This document shows, one piece after another, positions 10,059-19,364 of a DNA stretch of 64,000 nucleotides (positions are counted from its first letter, which is position 1; each line of letters starts with the position of its first letter). This DNA comes from an uncultured Bacteroidales bacterium (lineage in GTDB: Bacteria; Bacteroidota; Bacteroidia; Bacteroidales; P3), in assembly GCA_900316055.1 (NCBI GenBank), contig ONBK01000014.1, forward strand, positions 1-64,000, read 5' to 3'. A program made the position numbers and the translations under genes. The notes under the pieces are model-generated. The model worked only from the letters and a program-made list of their open reading frames with translations, did not search any database and was not told the DNA's origin.

Positions 10059-13000
10059 ATGGCTTTTAAACAAGAATCTCAGGTAAAGACCGATTTCAAT
10101 TCGATCACCATCAGCTTGGCTTCGCCCGAGGCCATCAAGCGTCGTTCTTTCGGCGAGGTGACGAAGCCTGAAACCATCAATTATCGCACCTATAAACCCG
10201 AGCGCGACGGCTTGTTCTGTGAGCGCATCTTCGGACCCACGCGCGACTGGGAGTGCCACTGCGGAAAGTACAAACGTATCCGTTACAAGGGCATTGTCTG
10301 CGACCGCTGTGGTGTCGAGGTGACCGAGAAGAAAGTGCGCCGCGAGCGTATGGGCCACATCGAACTGGTGGTTCCCATCGCCCACATCTGGTTCTTCCGC
10401 TCCCTGCCCAACAAGATTGGCACCCTCCTCAATATCCCTTCCAAGAAACTCGACCAGGTTATCTACTACGAGAAGTATATCGTTCTCCAGCCTGGTAAAG
10501 CCATCCTCAACGAGCTCCCCGTCCAGAAGTTGGATTTGCTCACCGAGGAGGAATACTATAATATTAAAGACTCCCTGCCCGAAGGTAACGAGCAACTGCC
10601 CGACAGCGATCCTGACAAGTTCATCGCTGGTATGGGTGCCGAGGCTCTCTACAAACTCCTCTGCGATCTTGACCTCGACAAGCTCAGTTACGACCTGCGC
10701 GCCAAGGCCTCCAAGGAGACCGCTGTGGCCCGCAAGCAGGAAGCTCTCAAGCGTCTGAACGTCATCGAGTCGTTCCGCGAATCGCAGCGCTCCATGCAGG
10801 CTCGTGGTATGGACAACCGTCCCGAGTGGATGATAATGAATATCATTCCTGTCATTCCTCCCGACCTGCGTCCCCTCGTGCCGCTGGATGGTGGTCGTTT
10901 CGCCACCTCCGACATCAATGAGCTCTATCGTCGCGTCATCATTCGAAACAACCGTCTGAAACGCCTCGTTGAGATTAAGGCTCCTGAAGTCATCATGCGC
11001 AATGAGAAGCGTATGCTGCAGGAGTCTGTCGACTCGCTTTTCGACAACAGTCGCAAGGTCTCCAGTGTGAAGTCTGAAAGCAACCGCGCCCTCAAGTCGC
11101 TCTCCGATGCTCTCAAGGGTAAACAAGGTCGTTTCCGTCAGAACTTGCTTGGTAAGCGCGTCGACTACTCTGGCCGTTCGGTTATCGTCGTCGGCCCCGA
11201 ACTGAAGATGCACGAATGTGGTCTCCCCAAGGACATGGCCGCCGAGCTCTTCAAACCTTATGTCATCCGCAAGCTCCTTGAGCGCGGTCTCGTGAAGACC
11301 GTCAAGAGCGCCAAGCGTATCGTCGACCGCAAGGAACCCGTGGTGTGGGAAATCCTCGAAAACATCCTCAAGGGTCACCCCATTCTGTTGAACCGTGCTC
11401 CTACGCTGCACCGTCTGGGTATCCAGGCCTTCCAGCCCCGTCTTGTCGAAGGTAAGGCCATCCGTCTGCACCCCTTGGTGTGTACTGGTTTCAACGCCGA
11501 CTTCGATGGTGACCAGATGGCTGTCCATGTGCCTATGGGCAACGCCGCCATCCTCGAGGCTCAGATCCTCATGCTTTCGACGCACAATATTCTCAACCCC
11601 GCCAACGGAGCGCCTATCACCGTGCCTTCGCAGGACATGGTACTCGGCCTCTATTATATGACCAAGCCCCGTCGTACCACTGAGACTGAAGTGGTCAAGG
11701 GCGAAGGACAGCGCTTCTATTCCGCCGAAGAGGTTATTATCGCTTACAACGAGAAGCGTGTTGACCTCAATGCTTGCATCTCCGTGCAGCTCAGCGAAGA
11801 TCACCGTTTCGACGAGTATACCTATATCAAGTCCGACCGCACCTTCATGGAGGTCATCAAGGACAAGAAAGGCAAGGTGCTCACCGATGTCGATTGTGCC
11901 ACTCCTTCCGAGACGGCTCTCCACAGCCGCACCGAGTTCGAAATCAAGCGCGACAAAAATGGCAACCCTATCGTCGATGCTAAAGGTCATTACATCAAGA
12001 CCAACCGTATTCGCACTACTGTCGGACGCGTCATCTTCAATCAGGTGGTTCCTTCCGAGTACGGTTACATCAATCAGGTGATGGGCAAGAAGTCGCTTCG
12101 TGACATCATCGGCGATATCTTCACCCAGTGTGGCAATGCTGTCACCGCCATTTTCCTTGACGACATCAAGAACATGGGTTACCGTCAGGCTTTCCGTGGC
12201 GGACTTTCCTTCAACCTTGGCGATGTCATCATCCCCGAAGAGAAGGAACAACTCATCGAGAAGGCCAACGAGGAGGTCGAAGAGGTGATGGCTCAGTATG
12301 CCATGGGTCTTATCACCAACAACGAACGTTACAACCACGTCATCGATATTTGGACCAATACCAACAACCAGCTCACCGAGACCCTGATGAAACAGCTCAA
12401 GGCCGACAATCAGGGCTTCAATCCCATCTATATGATGTACGACTCGGGTGCTCGTGGTAGTAAGGAACAGATTCGTCAGCTCTCCGGTATGCGCGGACTG
12501 ATGGCCAAGCCTCAGAAAGCTGGTGCCGCAGGTAACGAGATTATCGAGAATCCCATTATCTCCAACTTCAAGGAAGGTCTGTCGGTGCTTGAGTACTTCA
12601 TCTCTACCCACGGTGCTCGTAAGGGTCTTGCCGATACCGCTCTGAAGACTGCTGATGCCGGTTACCTGACCCGCCGTCTGGTTGATGTGGCCCACGATGT
12701 GATTATCAACGAGGAAGACTGCGGTACGCTCCGTGGCCTTCCCACTACCGCCCTCAAGAAGGGCGAAGATATCGTCCAGAGCCTCGGCGAGCGTATCCTC
12801 GGTCGTACCTCTGTCCACGACATCTACCATCCCCAGACAGGTGAACTCATCGCCCGTGCAGGTGAAGAACTCACCGAGGAGATTTGCCAGAAGATTGAAG
12901 AGTCGCCCATTGAGGAAGTCGAGATTCGTTCCGTGCTCACCTGCGAGTCCAAGCATGGTGTCTGCGCCAAGTGCTATGGTCGTAACCTGGCCACTGGCAA

Positions 13001-14534
13001 GATGGTGCAGAAAGGTGAGGCCGTCGGTGTCATCGCCGCACAGGCCATCGGTGAGCCTGGTACGCAGCTTACCCTCCGTACCTTCCACGTGGGTGGTGTC
13101 GCCGGTGGCAACATCGGTACTGCCTCCAGTTTGCAGGCCAAATACGAAGGCCGTCTTATCATCGACGAGCTTCGTTCCATCCCCTATACCGACAACGAAG
13201 GCAACAGCTACCATATTGTTATGGGCCGTTCCGCTGAGATGCGCATCGTCGATGTCAACACCGACATCACCCTCTTCTCGTCGCTGCTGCCCTATGGCGC
13301 CAAGCTCTACAAAGCCTCTGGTGACATGCTTGCCAAGGGCGACCTCATCGCTGAATGGGATCCTTACAATGCCGTCATCATTTCCGATGTGGCTGGTAAG
13401 GTCTCCTTCGAGAACGTTATAGAGAACGTCACCTACCGCGTCGAGAGCGATGCCCAGACGGGTCTCCAGGACAAGGTGGTTATCGAGAGCCGTCAGCGTA
13501 CCAAGAACCCCACCCTCAACATTATCGATTCGGAGGGCAACATCCTCAAGGTCTATGACCTTCCTGTGGGTGCCCACATTGGTGTCGAGCAGGGTCAGGA
13601 ACTCCGCGCTGGTGATATCATGGTCAAGATTCCTCGTTCCTTCGGTAAGGCTGGCGATATCACGGGCGGTCTGCCCCGTGTCACCGAACTCTTTGAGGCC
13701 CGCAATCCGTCCGATCCTGCTATCGTGGCTGAGGTCGACGGTATTGTCTCCATCGCCAAGAAACTCAAACGTGGCAACCGTGAGGTGACCATCACCTCCA
13801 AGACCGGTGAGCAGCGCTCCTACCTCATCCCCACTTCCAAGCAGATTTTGGCTCAAGACAGCGACTATGTCAAGGCTGGCACTCCGCTTTCCGACGGTGC
13901 CATCACGCCGAGCGATATCCTCGCCATCAAGGGACCCATGAAGGTTCAGGAATATATCGTCAACGAGGTTCAGGAAGTTTACCGTCTGCAGGGTGTGAAG
14001 ATTAACGACAAGCACTTCGAGGTTATCGTGCGTCAGATGATGCGCAAGGTTGAAATCGAAGATCCGGGCGACACCCGCTTCCTCGAAGGCGACCTCGTTA
14101 ACAAGCTTGACTTCAACGATGTCAACGATAATATCTTTGGCATGAAGGTTGTTGAGGATGCTGGCGACAGCGAGAGCCTCTCTGTGGGTCAGATCGTCAC
14201 TGCCCGCGAACTGCGCGACGAGAACAGTGCATTGCGTCGTCAGGACAAGAAACTCGTCACCGTGCGCGATGCACGTCCCGCCACCTGTAAACAGGTGCTT
14301 CAGGGTATCACCCGCGCTTCGTTGCAGACCAAGTCCTTTATCTCCGCCGCCTCCTTCCAGGAGACCACCAAGGTGCTCACCGAGGCTGCCATTAACGCTA
14401 AACGTGACACACTCGTGGGTATGAAGGAGAATGTTATTGTCGGACACCTCATCCCCGCCGGCACCGGCCTTCGTGAGTATCAAGACCTCGTGGTCGGAAA
14501 TGCTCCCGCTATGTCGGCTGCCAAGCAGAACTAA
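10059..14534 (+). CDS. rpoC: DNA-directed RNA polymerase subunit beta'
   Basis: 1491-residue catalytic subunit. The N-terminal zinc site (CHCGKYKR followed by CDRCG) is at about residues 66-90. The magnesium-binding NADFDGD motif is near residue 479. The second zinc site comprises CGTLRG and [13 protein letters not shown] around residues 888-970. It shares a transcript with rpoB and ends at a strong terminator, so the superoperon closes here. Confidence 0.97.
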   Translation: MAFKQESQVKTDFNSITISLASPEAIKRRSFGEVTKPETINYRTYKPERDGLFCERIFGPTRDWECHCGKYKRIRYKGIVCDRCGVEVTEKKVRRERMGHIELVVPIAHIWFFRSLPNKIGTLLNIPSKKLDQVIYYEKYIVLQPGKAILNELPVQKLDLLTEEEYYNIKDSLPEGNEQLPDSDPDKFIAGMGAEALYKLLCDLDLDKLSYDLRAKASKETAVARKQEALKRLNVIESFRESQRSMQARGMDNRPEWMIMNIIPVIPPDLRPLVPLDGGRFATSDINELYRRVIIRNNRLKRLVEIKAPEVIMRNEKRMLQESVDSLFDNSRKVSSVKSESNRALKSLSDALKGKQGRFRQNLLGKRVDYSGRSVIVVGPELKMHECGLPKDMAAELFKPYVIRKLLERGLVKTVKSAKRIVDRKEPVVWEILENILKGHPILLNRAPTLHRLGIQAFQPRLVEGKAIRLHPLVCTGFNADFDGDQMAVHVPMGNAAILEAQILMLSTHNILNPANGAPITVPSQDMVLGLYYMTKPRRTTETEVVKGEGQRFYSAEEVIIAYNEKRVDLNACISVQLSEDHRFDEYTYIKSDRTFMEVIKDKKGKVLTDVDCATPSETALHSRTEFEIKRDKNGNPIVDAKGHYIKTNRIRTTVGRVIFNQVVPSEYGYINQVMGKKSLRDIIGDIFTQCGNAVTAIFLDDIKNMGYRQAFRGGLSFNLGDVIIPEEKEQLIEKANEEVEEVMAQYAMGLITNNERYNHVIDIWTNTNNQLTETLMKQLKADNQGFNPIYMMYDSGARGSKEQIRQLSGMRGLMAKPQKAGAAGNEIIENPIISNFKEGLSVLEYFISTHGARKGLADTALKTADAGYLTRRLVDVAHDVIINEEDCGTLRGLPTTALKKGEDIVQSLGERILGRTSVHDIYHPQTGELIARAGEELTEEICQKIEESPIEEVEIRSVLTCESKHGVCAKCYGRNLATGKMVQKGEAVGVIAAQAIGEPGTQLTLRTFHVGGVAGGNIGTASSLQAKYEGRLIIDELRSIPYTDNEGNSYHIVMGRSAEMRIVDVNTDITLFSSLLPYGAKLYKASGDMLAKGDLIAEWDPYNAVIISDVAGKVSFENVIENVTYRVESDAQTGLQDKVVIESRQRTKNPTLNIIDSEGNILKVYDLPVGAHIGVEQGQELRAGDIMVKIPRSFGKAGDITGGLPRVTELFEARNPSDPAIVAEVDGIVSIAKKLKRGNREVTITSKTGEQRSYLIPTSKQILAQDSDYVKAGTPLSDGAITPSDILAIKGPMKVQEYIVNEVQEVYRLQGVKINDKHFEVIVRQMMRKVEIEDPGDTRFLEGDLVNKLDFNDVNDNIFGMKVVEDAGDSESLSVGQIVTARELRDENSALRRQDKKLVTVRDARPATCKQVLQGITRASLQTKSFISAASFQETTKVLTEAAINAKRDTLVGMKENVIVGHLIPAGTGLREYQDLVVGNAPAMSAAKQN

Positions 14535-14584
14535 AATGCGCTGATCTGCGAAAAACGTTCGCAGAATAGTGTTCATACTACTTT

Positions 14585-14623
14585 AAACCACGCTTTCCGT
14601 AAGGAGAGCGTGGTTTGTTTTTT
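14585..14623 (+). terminator. Rho-independent terminator of the rpoBC operon
   Basis: Stem AAACCACGCT/AGCGTGGTTT, extended by TTCC/GGAG, at 14585-14616, followed by G and six T. Confidence 0.92.
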
Positions 14624-14708
14624 ATAAAATAATAGCTAAAAATCAATTTGTTATTTATTTTTCATAAAAAAATTATGTTAAAAATTTTAATAATTCAAAT
14701 AATCTTTA

Positions 14709-14716
14709 TATATTTG
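14709..14716 (+). promoter_or_regulatory. Promoter -7 box for the small membrane protein
   Basis: TATATTTG followed by C matches the Bacteroidota -7 element exactly. No convincing TTTG lies 19-21 nt upstream. It is 33 nt before the ATG. Confidence 0.6.
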
Positions 14717-14748
14717 CATTCAAAATTAACCTTTTAAAAACAACAATT

Positions 14749-15105
14749 ATGGACAAAAAATTCATTTATGCAGGTATTCCTGTGGTGGCATTGCTCTTCA
14801 CCATCATTACTCCGCTTATCAGTTTGTGGGGTTTTGGCGTGAATCTGTTTGATTTCTTCGATGGCTATGCAGCCCTCGCCATTTGCTTCATCGTTGTGAC
14901 GCTGGGCGTTGCCTATTGCGGCTATGCAAACAAGTACATGAAGTGGGCTCCCTACGTCATGCTGCTCCCCTTCCTGTGGCTCCTCATCGCAGCCCATGGC
15001 CATATTGGCGCTGGCGCTTGGATCTACCTGATTCTTACCATCGCTGAGATTGTTCTCGTTCTTAAGCCCAATCTGCTTGATGGCATGTGTGGCAAGAAAG
15101 AATAG
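14749..15105 (+). CDS. Small integral membrane protein of unknown function
   Basis: 118 residues with about four hydrophobic segments: residues 6-26, 33-55, 66-83 and 88-108. Two charged residues (KK) precede the first and a short charged tail GKKE ends it. I do not recognise the family. It has its own promoter box and terminator, so it is a single-gene unit. No catalytic motif is visible. Confidence 0.75.
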   Translation: MDKKFIYAGIPVVALLFTIITPLISLWGFGVNLFDFFDGYAALAICFIVVTLGVAYCGYANKYMKWAPYVMLLPFLWLLIAAHGHIGAGAWIYLILTIAEIVLVLKPNLLDGMCGKKE

Positions 15106-15132
15106 TCATCTATAGTAACTGAACAACTCTGC

Positions 15133-15163
15133 GGAGAGCCCTCAATAAGGGCTCTCCTCTTTT
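15133..15163 (+). terminator. Rho-independent terminator
   Basis: Perfect 9-bp stem GGAGAGCCC/GGGCTCTCC (15133-15141 with 15149-15157), 7-nt loop, then TCTTTT. The next gene starts only 7 nt beyond. Confidence 0.85.
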
Positions 15164-15169
15164 AAACTC

Positions 15170-16042
15170 ATGATGAAGAAGATAGCGCTCATACTAATGT
15201 TGTTGCCGCTGATGCCGATGCTGGCGCAGAGCGTTGCACTGGACAATCTGCAGGTGCATCGTGTGGGTTCTCTTGCCAAGGAGGTGGAGGGTACCTCGAC
15301 GCTTTTTTTTCTCGATGGCCGGCTCTGGACCTGCAACGATCATGGACAGCTGCGGCTTTTTGCTCTCGATACCCTTACAGGACACATCGACTCTGTTGTC
15401 GACCTTGGTGTCAAGGTCTATGACCTTGAGGAGGTGACACAGGACGACCGCTACCTTTATTTTGGTGATTTCGGCGACAACAACGGTGTCCGAAATGACC
15501 TCTGCATCCTACGTCTCGCCAAGAGCGACCTCCGTAAGAAACGCTACCGTTTCGACACCATTGCCTTCTCCTATCCCGACCGTGCCAGCGGTGTGTTGGC
15601 CCGTAATTTCGACTGTGAGGCTTGCACAGCCATAGGCGACAGTCTCTATCTTTTCACCAAGCAGTGGATTTCGCAGGGCTCCACCTGTTATGCGTTGCCC
15701 AAGACTCCCGGGCGTCATGTGGCGAAACGCTGTTTCACCTTCAGCACCCGTGGGCTTGTCACAGGAGCCTGCTATCTTCACGGAAGCCGTTGTCTGGTGT
15801 TGCTGGGATATAATATCACGCTTCAGCCTTTCCTCTGCATCTTGGAGGATTTCGATGGGAAGAGTTTCGGGAGTGCCCGTAGGCTGACTCTCGATATTTC
15901 TCTGGGTACTCAAGCAGAGGGCATCGCCTCGCGAGATGGCAGGAACTTTTTCTTCACCAACGAAGCCTTTGAACTGGCCTTTGTCTCTCGTAAGGCCGCT
16001 CTGCAGAAAATCGACCTTCGGGGATTCATGAAGAAGAAATGA
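15170..16042 (+). CDS. Secreted protein of unknown function, possible beta-propeller
   Basis: 290 residues with a signal peptide (MMKKIALILMLLPLMPMLAQ, cleavage probably after LAQ or close by). Repeated short motifs of the type FLDGRLWTCNDHG, FGDFGDNNG, and LFTKQW suggest a bladed fold such as is seen in esterase-like phytase or propeller proteins, but I cannot assign a family. Seven cysteines are scattered through the chain. It has no lipobox and no T9SS sorting domain, so a periplasmic location is most likely. Its start lies 7 nt after a terminator, so promoter elements must lie within or before that hairpin. Confidence 0.75.
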   Translation: MMKKIALILMLLPLMPMLAQSVALDNLQVHRVGSLAKEVEGTSTLFFLDGRLWTCNDHGQLRLFALDTLTGHIDSVVDLGVKVYDLEEVTQDDRYLYFGDFGDNNGVRNDLCILRLAKSDLRKKRYRFDTIAFSYPDRASGVLARNFDCEACTAIGDSLYLFTKQWISQGSTCYALPKTPGRHVAKRCFTFSTRGLVTGACYLHGSRCLVLLGYNITLQPFLCILEDFDGKSFGSARRLTLDISLGTQAEGIASRDGRNFFFTNEAFELAFVSRKAALQKIDLRGFMKKK

Positions 16043-16103
16043 CAGTCGTTTGGCACATTTTTTGCGGAGACTCAATTATAGAAGATAATAAATAAATATT
16101 GAT

Positions 16104-16412
16104 ATGGCAAACCAAAAAGAACAACAAAACAACCTTAAACTTAACATCCATCCCGACGTAGCCAAAGGCACCTACTCGAACCTCGTCGTCGTCAGCCACA
16201 CCCCTGCCGAGATTGTCCTCGACTTTGCGCAGATGCTTCCTGGCATCGAGGGTGCCACGGTGCGTGAGCGCGTTATCATGAGCCCAAGCCATGCCAAGCG
16301 TCTGTTGGCGGCTCTGAACGACAACTTGAAGAAGTACGAGCAACAGTTCGGGCCCATCGTCGAACCTTCGGCTGACGGTACCGTGCCTTATGATATTCTC
16401 GGTAAAGCATAA
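16104..16412 (+). CDS. DUF3467 domain protein
   Basis: 102 residues, cytosolic. The recognisable parts are the N-terminal LNIHPDVAKGTYSNLVVVSHT and RVIMSPSHAKRLLAALNDNL, which match the small DUF3467 family found across Bacteroidota. Function is unknown. Its stop codon directly abuts the GTG start of the phosphopantetheinyl transferase, so the two are translationally coupled. Confidence 0.85.
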   Translation: MANQKEQQNNLKLNIHPDVAKGTYSNLVVVSHTPAEIVLDFAQMLPGIEGATVRERVIMSPSHAKRLLAALNDNLKKYEQQFGPIVEPSADGTVPYDILGKA

Positions 16413-16925
16413 GTGACCTATACCTGTTGGCTCATAGAGCCTTTGTTTGATGGCATTGTAAGTCAGCGCGAGCGTGAGCGAGCGCTGGCATACGATATTT
16501 TGTGTCGTCTCCTTGATGAGGAACATCCTCGGTTGGAGCACGACGACAAGGGTGCTCCATATCTGCCCGACCATCCTGAACTCAGTGTGAGCATCAGCCA
16601 CTGTCGAAAAGCGGTGGCTGTGGCGGTGAGTTCCGAGGGGAGGGTGGGCATCGACGTGGAGTGCCGTCGAAAAATAGGCGATGGTTTGATGGAACGTGTC
16701 TGCACGGCAGACGAGCAGGCCGCGGTGCGAGCCGCTACCGACCCCACGATGGCTTTTCTTCAACTATGGACGCGCAAAGAGGCTGTCCTCAAGATGCGTG
16801 GTACCGGCATCCAAGGTTTCGGAAGTATGGTGGATGCTCTGTTGGCAAAGGACTGCCAAGTAATGAATCTGGATACCCGACTGCCAGATACGGTTGCATC
16901 TCTCGCTATGGACGGAGGACGGTAG
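16413..16925 (+). CDS. 4'-phosphopantetheinyl transferase (Sfp type, short form)
   Basis: 170 residues. Transfers phosphopantetheine from CoA to a carrier-protein serine, turning apo-ACP into holo-ACP. The signature GIDVE lies at residues 79-83 with the metal ligands D81 and E83, and WTRKEAVLK at 119-127 is the second conserved block. The start is GTG, immediately after the DUF3467 stop. The tail overlaps the convergent threonylcarbamoyl-AMP synthase by 20 nt. The likely substrate is AcpP, encoded at 30337. The chain is short for Sfp (about 220) and nearer the group of single-domain AcpS-like forms, so the exact subfamily is uncertain. Confidence 0.85.
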   Translation: MTYTCWLIEPLFDGIVSQRERERALAYDILCRLLDEEHPRLEHDDKGAPYLPDHPELSVSISHCRKAVAVAVSSEGRVGIDVECRRKIGDGLMERVCTADEQAAVRAATDPTMAFLQLWTRKEAVLKMRGTGIQGFGSMVDALLAKDCQVMNLDTRLPDTVASLAMDGGR

Positions 16926-17454
16926 TGGTACCGTCTGGGTTAATTTTGACAATGCGGCTGCCACTGGTTTCGGAGGAGAGAAGTTCGGGGAAGGGAGGTA
17001 CACAGAAGTCAATGCGCCGTTTCAGTTCTTCCTCTATTTCATTGTAATTTTTTGGCGATGGGTGGCCCGAGAGGTTGGCAGAAGTGCTCACCAGTGGAGC
17101 GCCGAGACGGCGGATGACTTCTTGGCAGAAGAGATGCTGCGGTATGCGGACACCCAGAGTGCCGTCGGCGGCAGGGATGTTGTCGGCTACCTCGAGGTGC
17201 ATGTCGTCGTGCCAGATTGAGCGAGGTAGTATATAGGTCGTTGGCCGGGAATCTGGGGGGAGCGGAAAGTCCGGAAAATCAGGAATTAAAATGATCATGC
17301 TCTTCGAGTGGTCGCGTTCCTTGATGGCATAGATTCGTTCCACCGCTTCACGGTTTCGTGCATCGCAGCCAATGCCCCAGATGGTATCGGTGGGGTAGAG
17401 GAGTGTCTTTCCTTGGCGTAGCGCCTCAACGGTTTGCTGTGCGATTTTTTCCAT
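16906..17454 (-). CDS. tsaC: L-threonylcarbamoyladenylate synthase (Sua5/YciO/YrdC family)
   Basis: 182 residues. Makes threonylcarbamoyl-AMP for the t6A modification of tRNAs that read ANN codons. The YrdC core is evident: LLYPTDTIWGIGCDA, IYAIKERDHSKSM, LGVRIPQH and PLVSTSANLSG. I chose the ATG at 17454 because the alternative TTG at 17466 falls inside the -7 promoter box. The chain has only the YrdC domain and lacks the extra C-terminal domain of Sua5, so TsaC is the better name, though YciO-type paralogues cannot be excluded. It is convergent with the transferase gene. Confidence 0.87.
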   Translation of the reverse strand: MEKIAQQTVEALRQGKTLLYPTDTIWGIGCDARNREAVERIYAIKERDHSKSMIILIPDFPDFPLPPDSRPTTYILPRSIWHDDMHLEVADNIPAADGTLGVRIPQHLFCQEVIRRLGAPLVSTSANLSGHPSPKNYNEIEEELKRRIDFCVPPFPELLSSETSGSRIVKINPDGTTTVLRP

Positions 17455-17463
17455 TTTCGGATG

Positions 17464-17471
17464 CAAATATA
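17464..17471 (-). promoter_or_regulatory. Promoter -7 box of tsaC, minus strand
   Basis: TATATTTG followed by C on the minus strand ends 10 nt before the ATG at 17454. The transcript would start almost at the start codon, so the mRNA may be nearly leaderless. Confidence 0.6.
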
Positions 17472-17491
17472 CGAAAAAAATGTGTTATCTC

Positions 17492-17522
17492 TTGTGGGGA
17501 TTAACTTTTTTTTGTAATTTTG
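17492..17522 (+). promoter_or_regulatory. Promoter of the peptide transporter gene
   Basis: TTG at 17492-17494, a 20-nt spacer and TAATTTTG at 17515-17522 followed by C match the Bacteroidota consensus. It is divergent from the tsaC promoter, 20 nt away, and leaves a leader of about 65 nt. Confidence 0.72.
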
Positions 17523-17591
17523 CATATTGTTAATTTCACAAAAAAAGTATAGGATACAATTCAATAAATTATAAACCAAAAAATTACAATT

Positions 17592-19277
17592 ATGGAGCTT
17601 ATTAAAAACTTGTGGAATGCCAACACGCCGCTATTTATGTTGGTAGCGGGACTGATTGTTGTCACTCCATTCATTATCTTCTATGTGAAGAAAGCTTTAA
17701 GGGAGCATCCGAAGGGCCTGATCCCTGCAGCACTGAGTAACATGGGTGAGCGTTTCGGCTATTACATCATGAATGCCGTACTCACGCTCTTCATCTGTTC
17801 CAAATTCGGTGTGCCGGATCAGGTTGCGGGTATTCTCTTCGCCATCTTCTACTTCCTGATTTATGTTCTCAGTCTGCCAGGTGGTATTATTGCTGACCGC
17901 ACGCAGAACTACAAGAAGACCATCATCTGGGGTATCATTGTGATGGCTGTGGGTTACTGCCTGCTTTCCATCCCTGTCTTCAGCGGTCATGGTGGCTTCT
18001 CGTGGGTCATGGTGCTCACCATCGTCGCCCTCTTGCTGATTGCTTGCGGTAATGGTCTTTTCAAGGGCAACTTGCAGGCTATCGTGGGTCAGATGTACGA
18101 CGACTTCGAGGCTGAGGCTGCGAAAAAGGGTCCCGAGGCCCTGGCCAAAGCCAAGGAGAAACGCGACACTGGCTTCCAGATTTTCTATGTCTTCATCAAC
18201 GTGGGTGGCGTGGTCGCCCCCTTCATTGCCCCTATTATTCGCAACTGGTGGCTCAAGGCACACGACATGGTCTACAACGCTGACCTTCCCAACCTTTGCC
18301 ACGAATATGTCGCCAACGGCTCTTCCATGAGCGCTGATGCGATGACCAACCTCACTGACCTCGTTGCCAAACAGCCTGAGGTTGCCACACAGGGTGTCGA
18401 TCTGACTGCCTTCTGCGACAGCTATGTCACTGTCTTCAACACAGGTGTCCACTTCGCATTTATCGCCTCTGTTGTTGCCATGCTTATCTCGCTTACCATC
18501 TTCCTTTGCACCAAGAAGGGCATGCCCAATCCTGTGAAGAAAGCAGCCAGTGGTGCTGACGAGAAGGCTGTCACCTATACTAAGGAGGAGAAGGCTGCCA
18601 TGGCTAAGGATGTCAAGCAGCGCATGACGGCTCTCTACGCTGTGCTCGGTGTCTGCGTCTTCTTCTGGTTCTCGTTCCACCAGAACGGCGAGTCCCTCGC
18701 ATTCTTTGCTCGTGATTTCGTCCAGAACGATTCCATCCCGCCCGAGATTATGCAGTGCATCAACCCCTTCTTTGTCATCATCCTGACACCCATTATCATG
18801 TGGCTCTTTGCGCGACTGGCAAGAAAAGGAAAAGAGTTCTCGACTCCGAAGAAAATTGCCTATGGTATGGGTATAGCGGCGTGTGCCTATCTATTCCTTG
18901 TGGCTCTCTGCGGTACACTGGGATACAACTCGCCTGAAGCCTACAACGGCAGTGTGCCCACTGATATCAAAGTTGGACCGTGGGCGTTGATTGTCACCTA
19001 TTTCTTCCTCACTGTGGCCGAGCTCTTCATCAGCCCGCTGGGTCTGAGCTTTGTGTCGAAGATTGCCCCGAAGCATATTCAGGGTATCTGTCAAGGTCTG
19101 TGGCTCAGCGCCACCGCCATCGGCAACCTGCTCATCCTCTTGGGACCGGTGCTGTACAACGCCCTGCCCAAGTTGTGGATGTGCTGGTTGGTATTCCTGG
19201 TGATTTGCATTATTGCCGCAGCCATCATGTTCGGCATGCTAAAATGGCTCGAGCGTATCACTACGCAGAATCAGTAA
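17592..19277 (+). CDS. Proton-dependent oligopeptide transporter (POT/PTR2 family)
   Basis: 561-residue major-facilitator protein of the inner membrane that imports di- and tripeptides with protons. The POT signature GERFGYY lies near residues 52-58 and includes the E-x-x-x-R-like proton-coupling cluster. About 12 to 14 membrane segments are visible, with a long soluble loop at about residues 165-185 and another at 210-270. A conserved GxxxGNLLILLGP motif lies late in the chain. It is monocistronic, with its own promoter and a strong terminator. It may feed on peptides released by secreted proteases such as the C10 enzyme next door. Confidence 0.93.
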   Translation: MELIKNLWNANTPLFMLVAGLIVVTPFIIFYVKKALREHPKGLIPAALSNMGERFGYYIMNAVLTLFICSKFGVPDQVAGILFAIFYFLIYVLSLPGGIIADRTQNYKKTIIWGIIVMAVGYCLLSIPVFSGHGGFSWVMVLTIVALLLIACGNGLFKGNLQAIVGQMYDDFEAEAAKKGPEALAKAKEKRDTGFQIFYVFINVGGVVAPFIAPIIRNWWLKAHDMVYNADLPNLCHEYVANGSSMSADAMTNLTDLVAKQPEVATQGVDLTAFCDSYVTVFNTGVHFAFIASVVAMLISLTIFLCTKKGMPNPVKKAASGADEKAVTYTKEEKAAMAKDVKQRMTALYAVLGVCVFFWFSFHQNGESLAFFARDFVQNDSIPPEIMQCINPFFVIILTPIIMWLFARLARKGKEFSTPKKIAYGMGIAACAYLFLVALCGTLGYNSPEAYNGSVPTDIKVGPWALIVTYFFLTVAELFISPLGLSFVSKIAPKHIQGICQGLWLSATAIGNLLILLGPVLYNALPKLWMCWLVFLVICIIAAAIMFGMLKWLERITTQNQ

Positions 19278-19293
19278 TATCACGGTATAGTTC

Positions 19294-19333
19294 AATAAAT
19301 TGGGGGCATCCTTGTCGATGCCCCCAATTTATT
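19294..19333 (+). terminator. Strong terminator after the peptide transporter
   Basis: Perfect 17-bp stem (19294-19310 with 19317-19333) around a 6-nt loop; the A/T-rich base would work in both directions. Confidence 0.9.
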
Positions 19334-19364
19334 AAAGAAATTAGGAAGACGTATTATTTATTAT

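Noticed and set aside
9984..14576. 1530-codon minus-strand open frame opposite rpoC
   Set aside because: Antisense shadow of rpoC, caused by codon bias that removes stops in that frame.
17455..17466. TTG start for tsaC at 17466
   Set aside because: The codon lies within the -7 promoter box, so it would not be transcribed; ATG at 17454 fits family N-termini.
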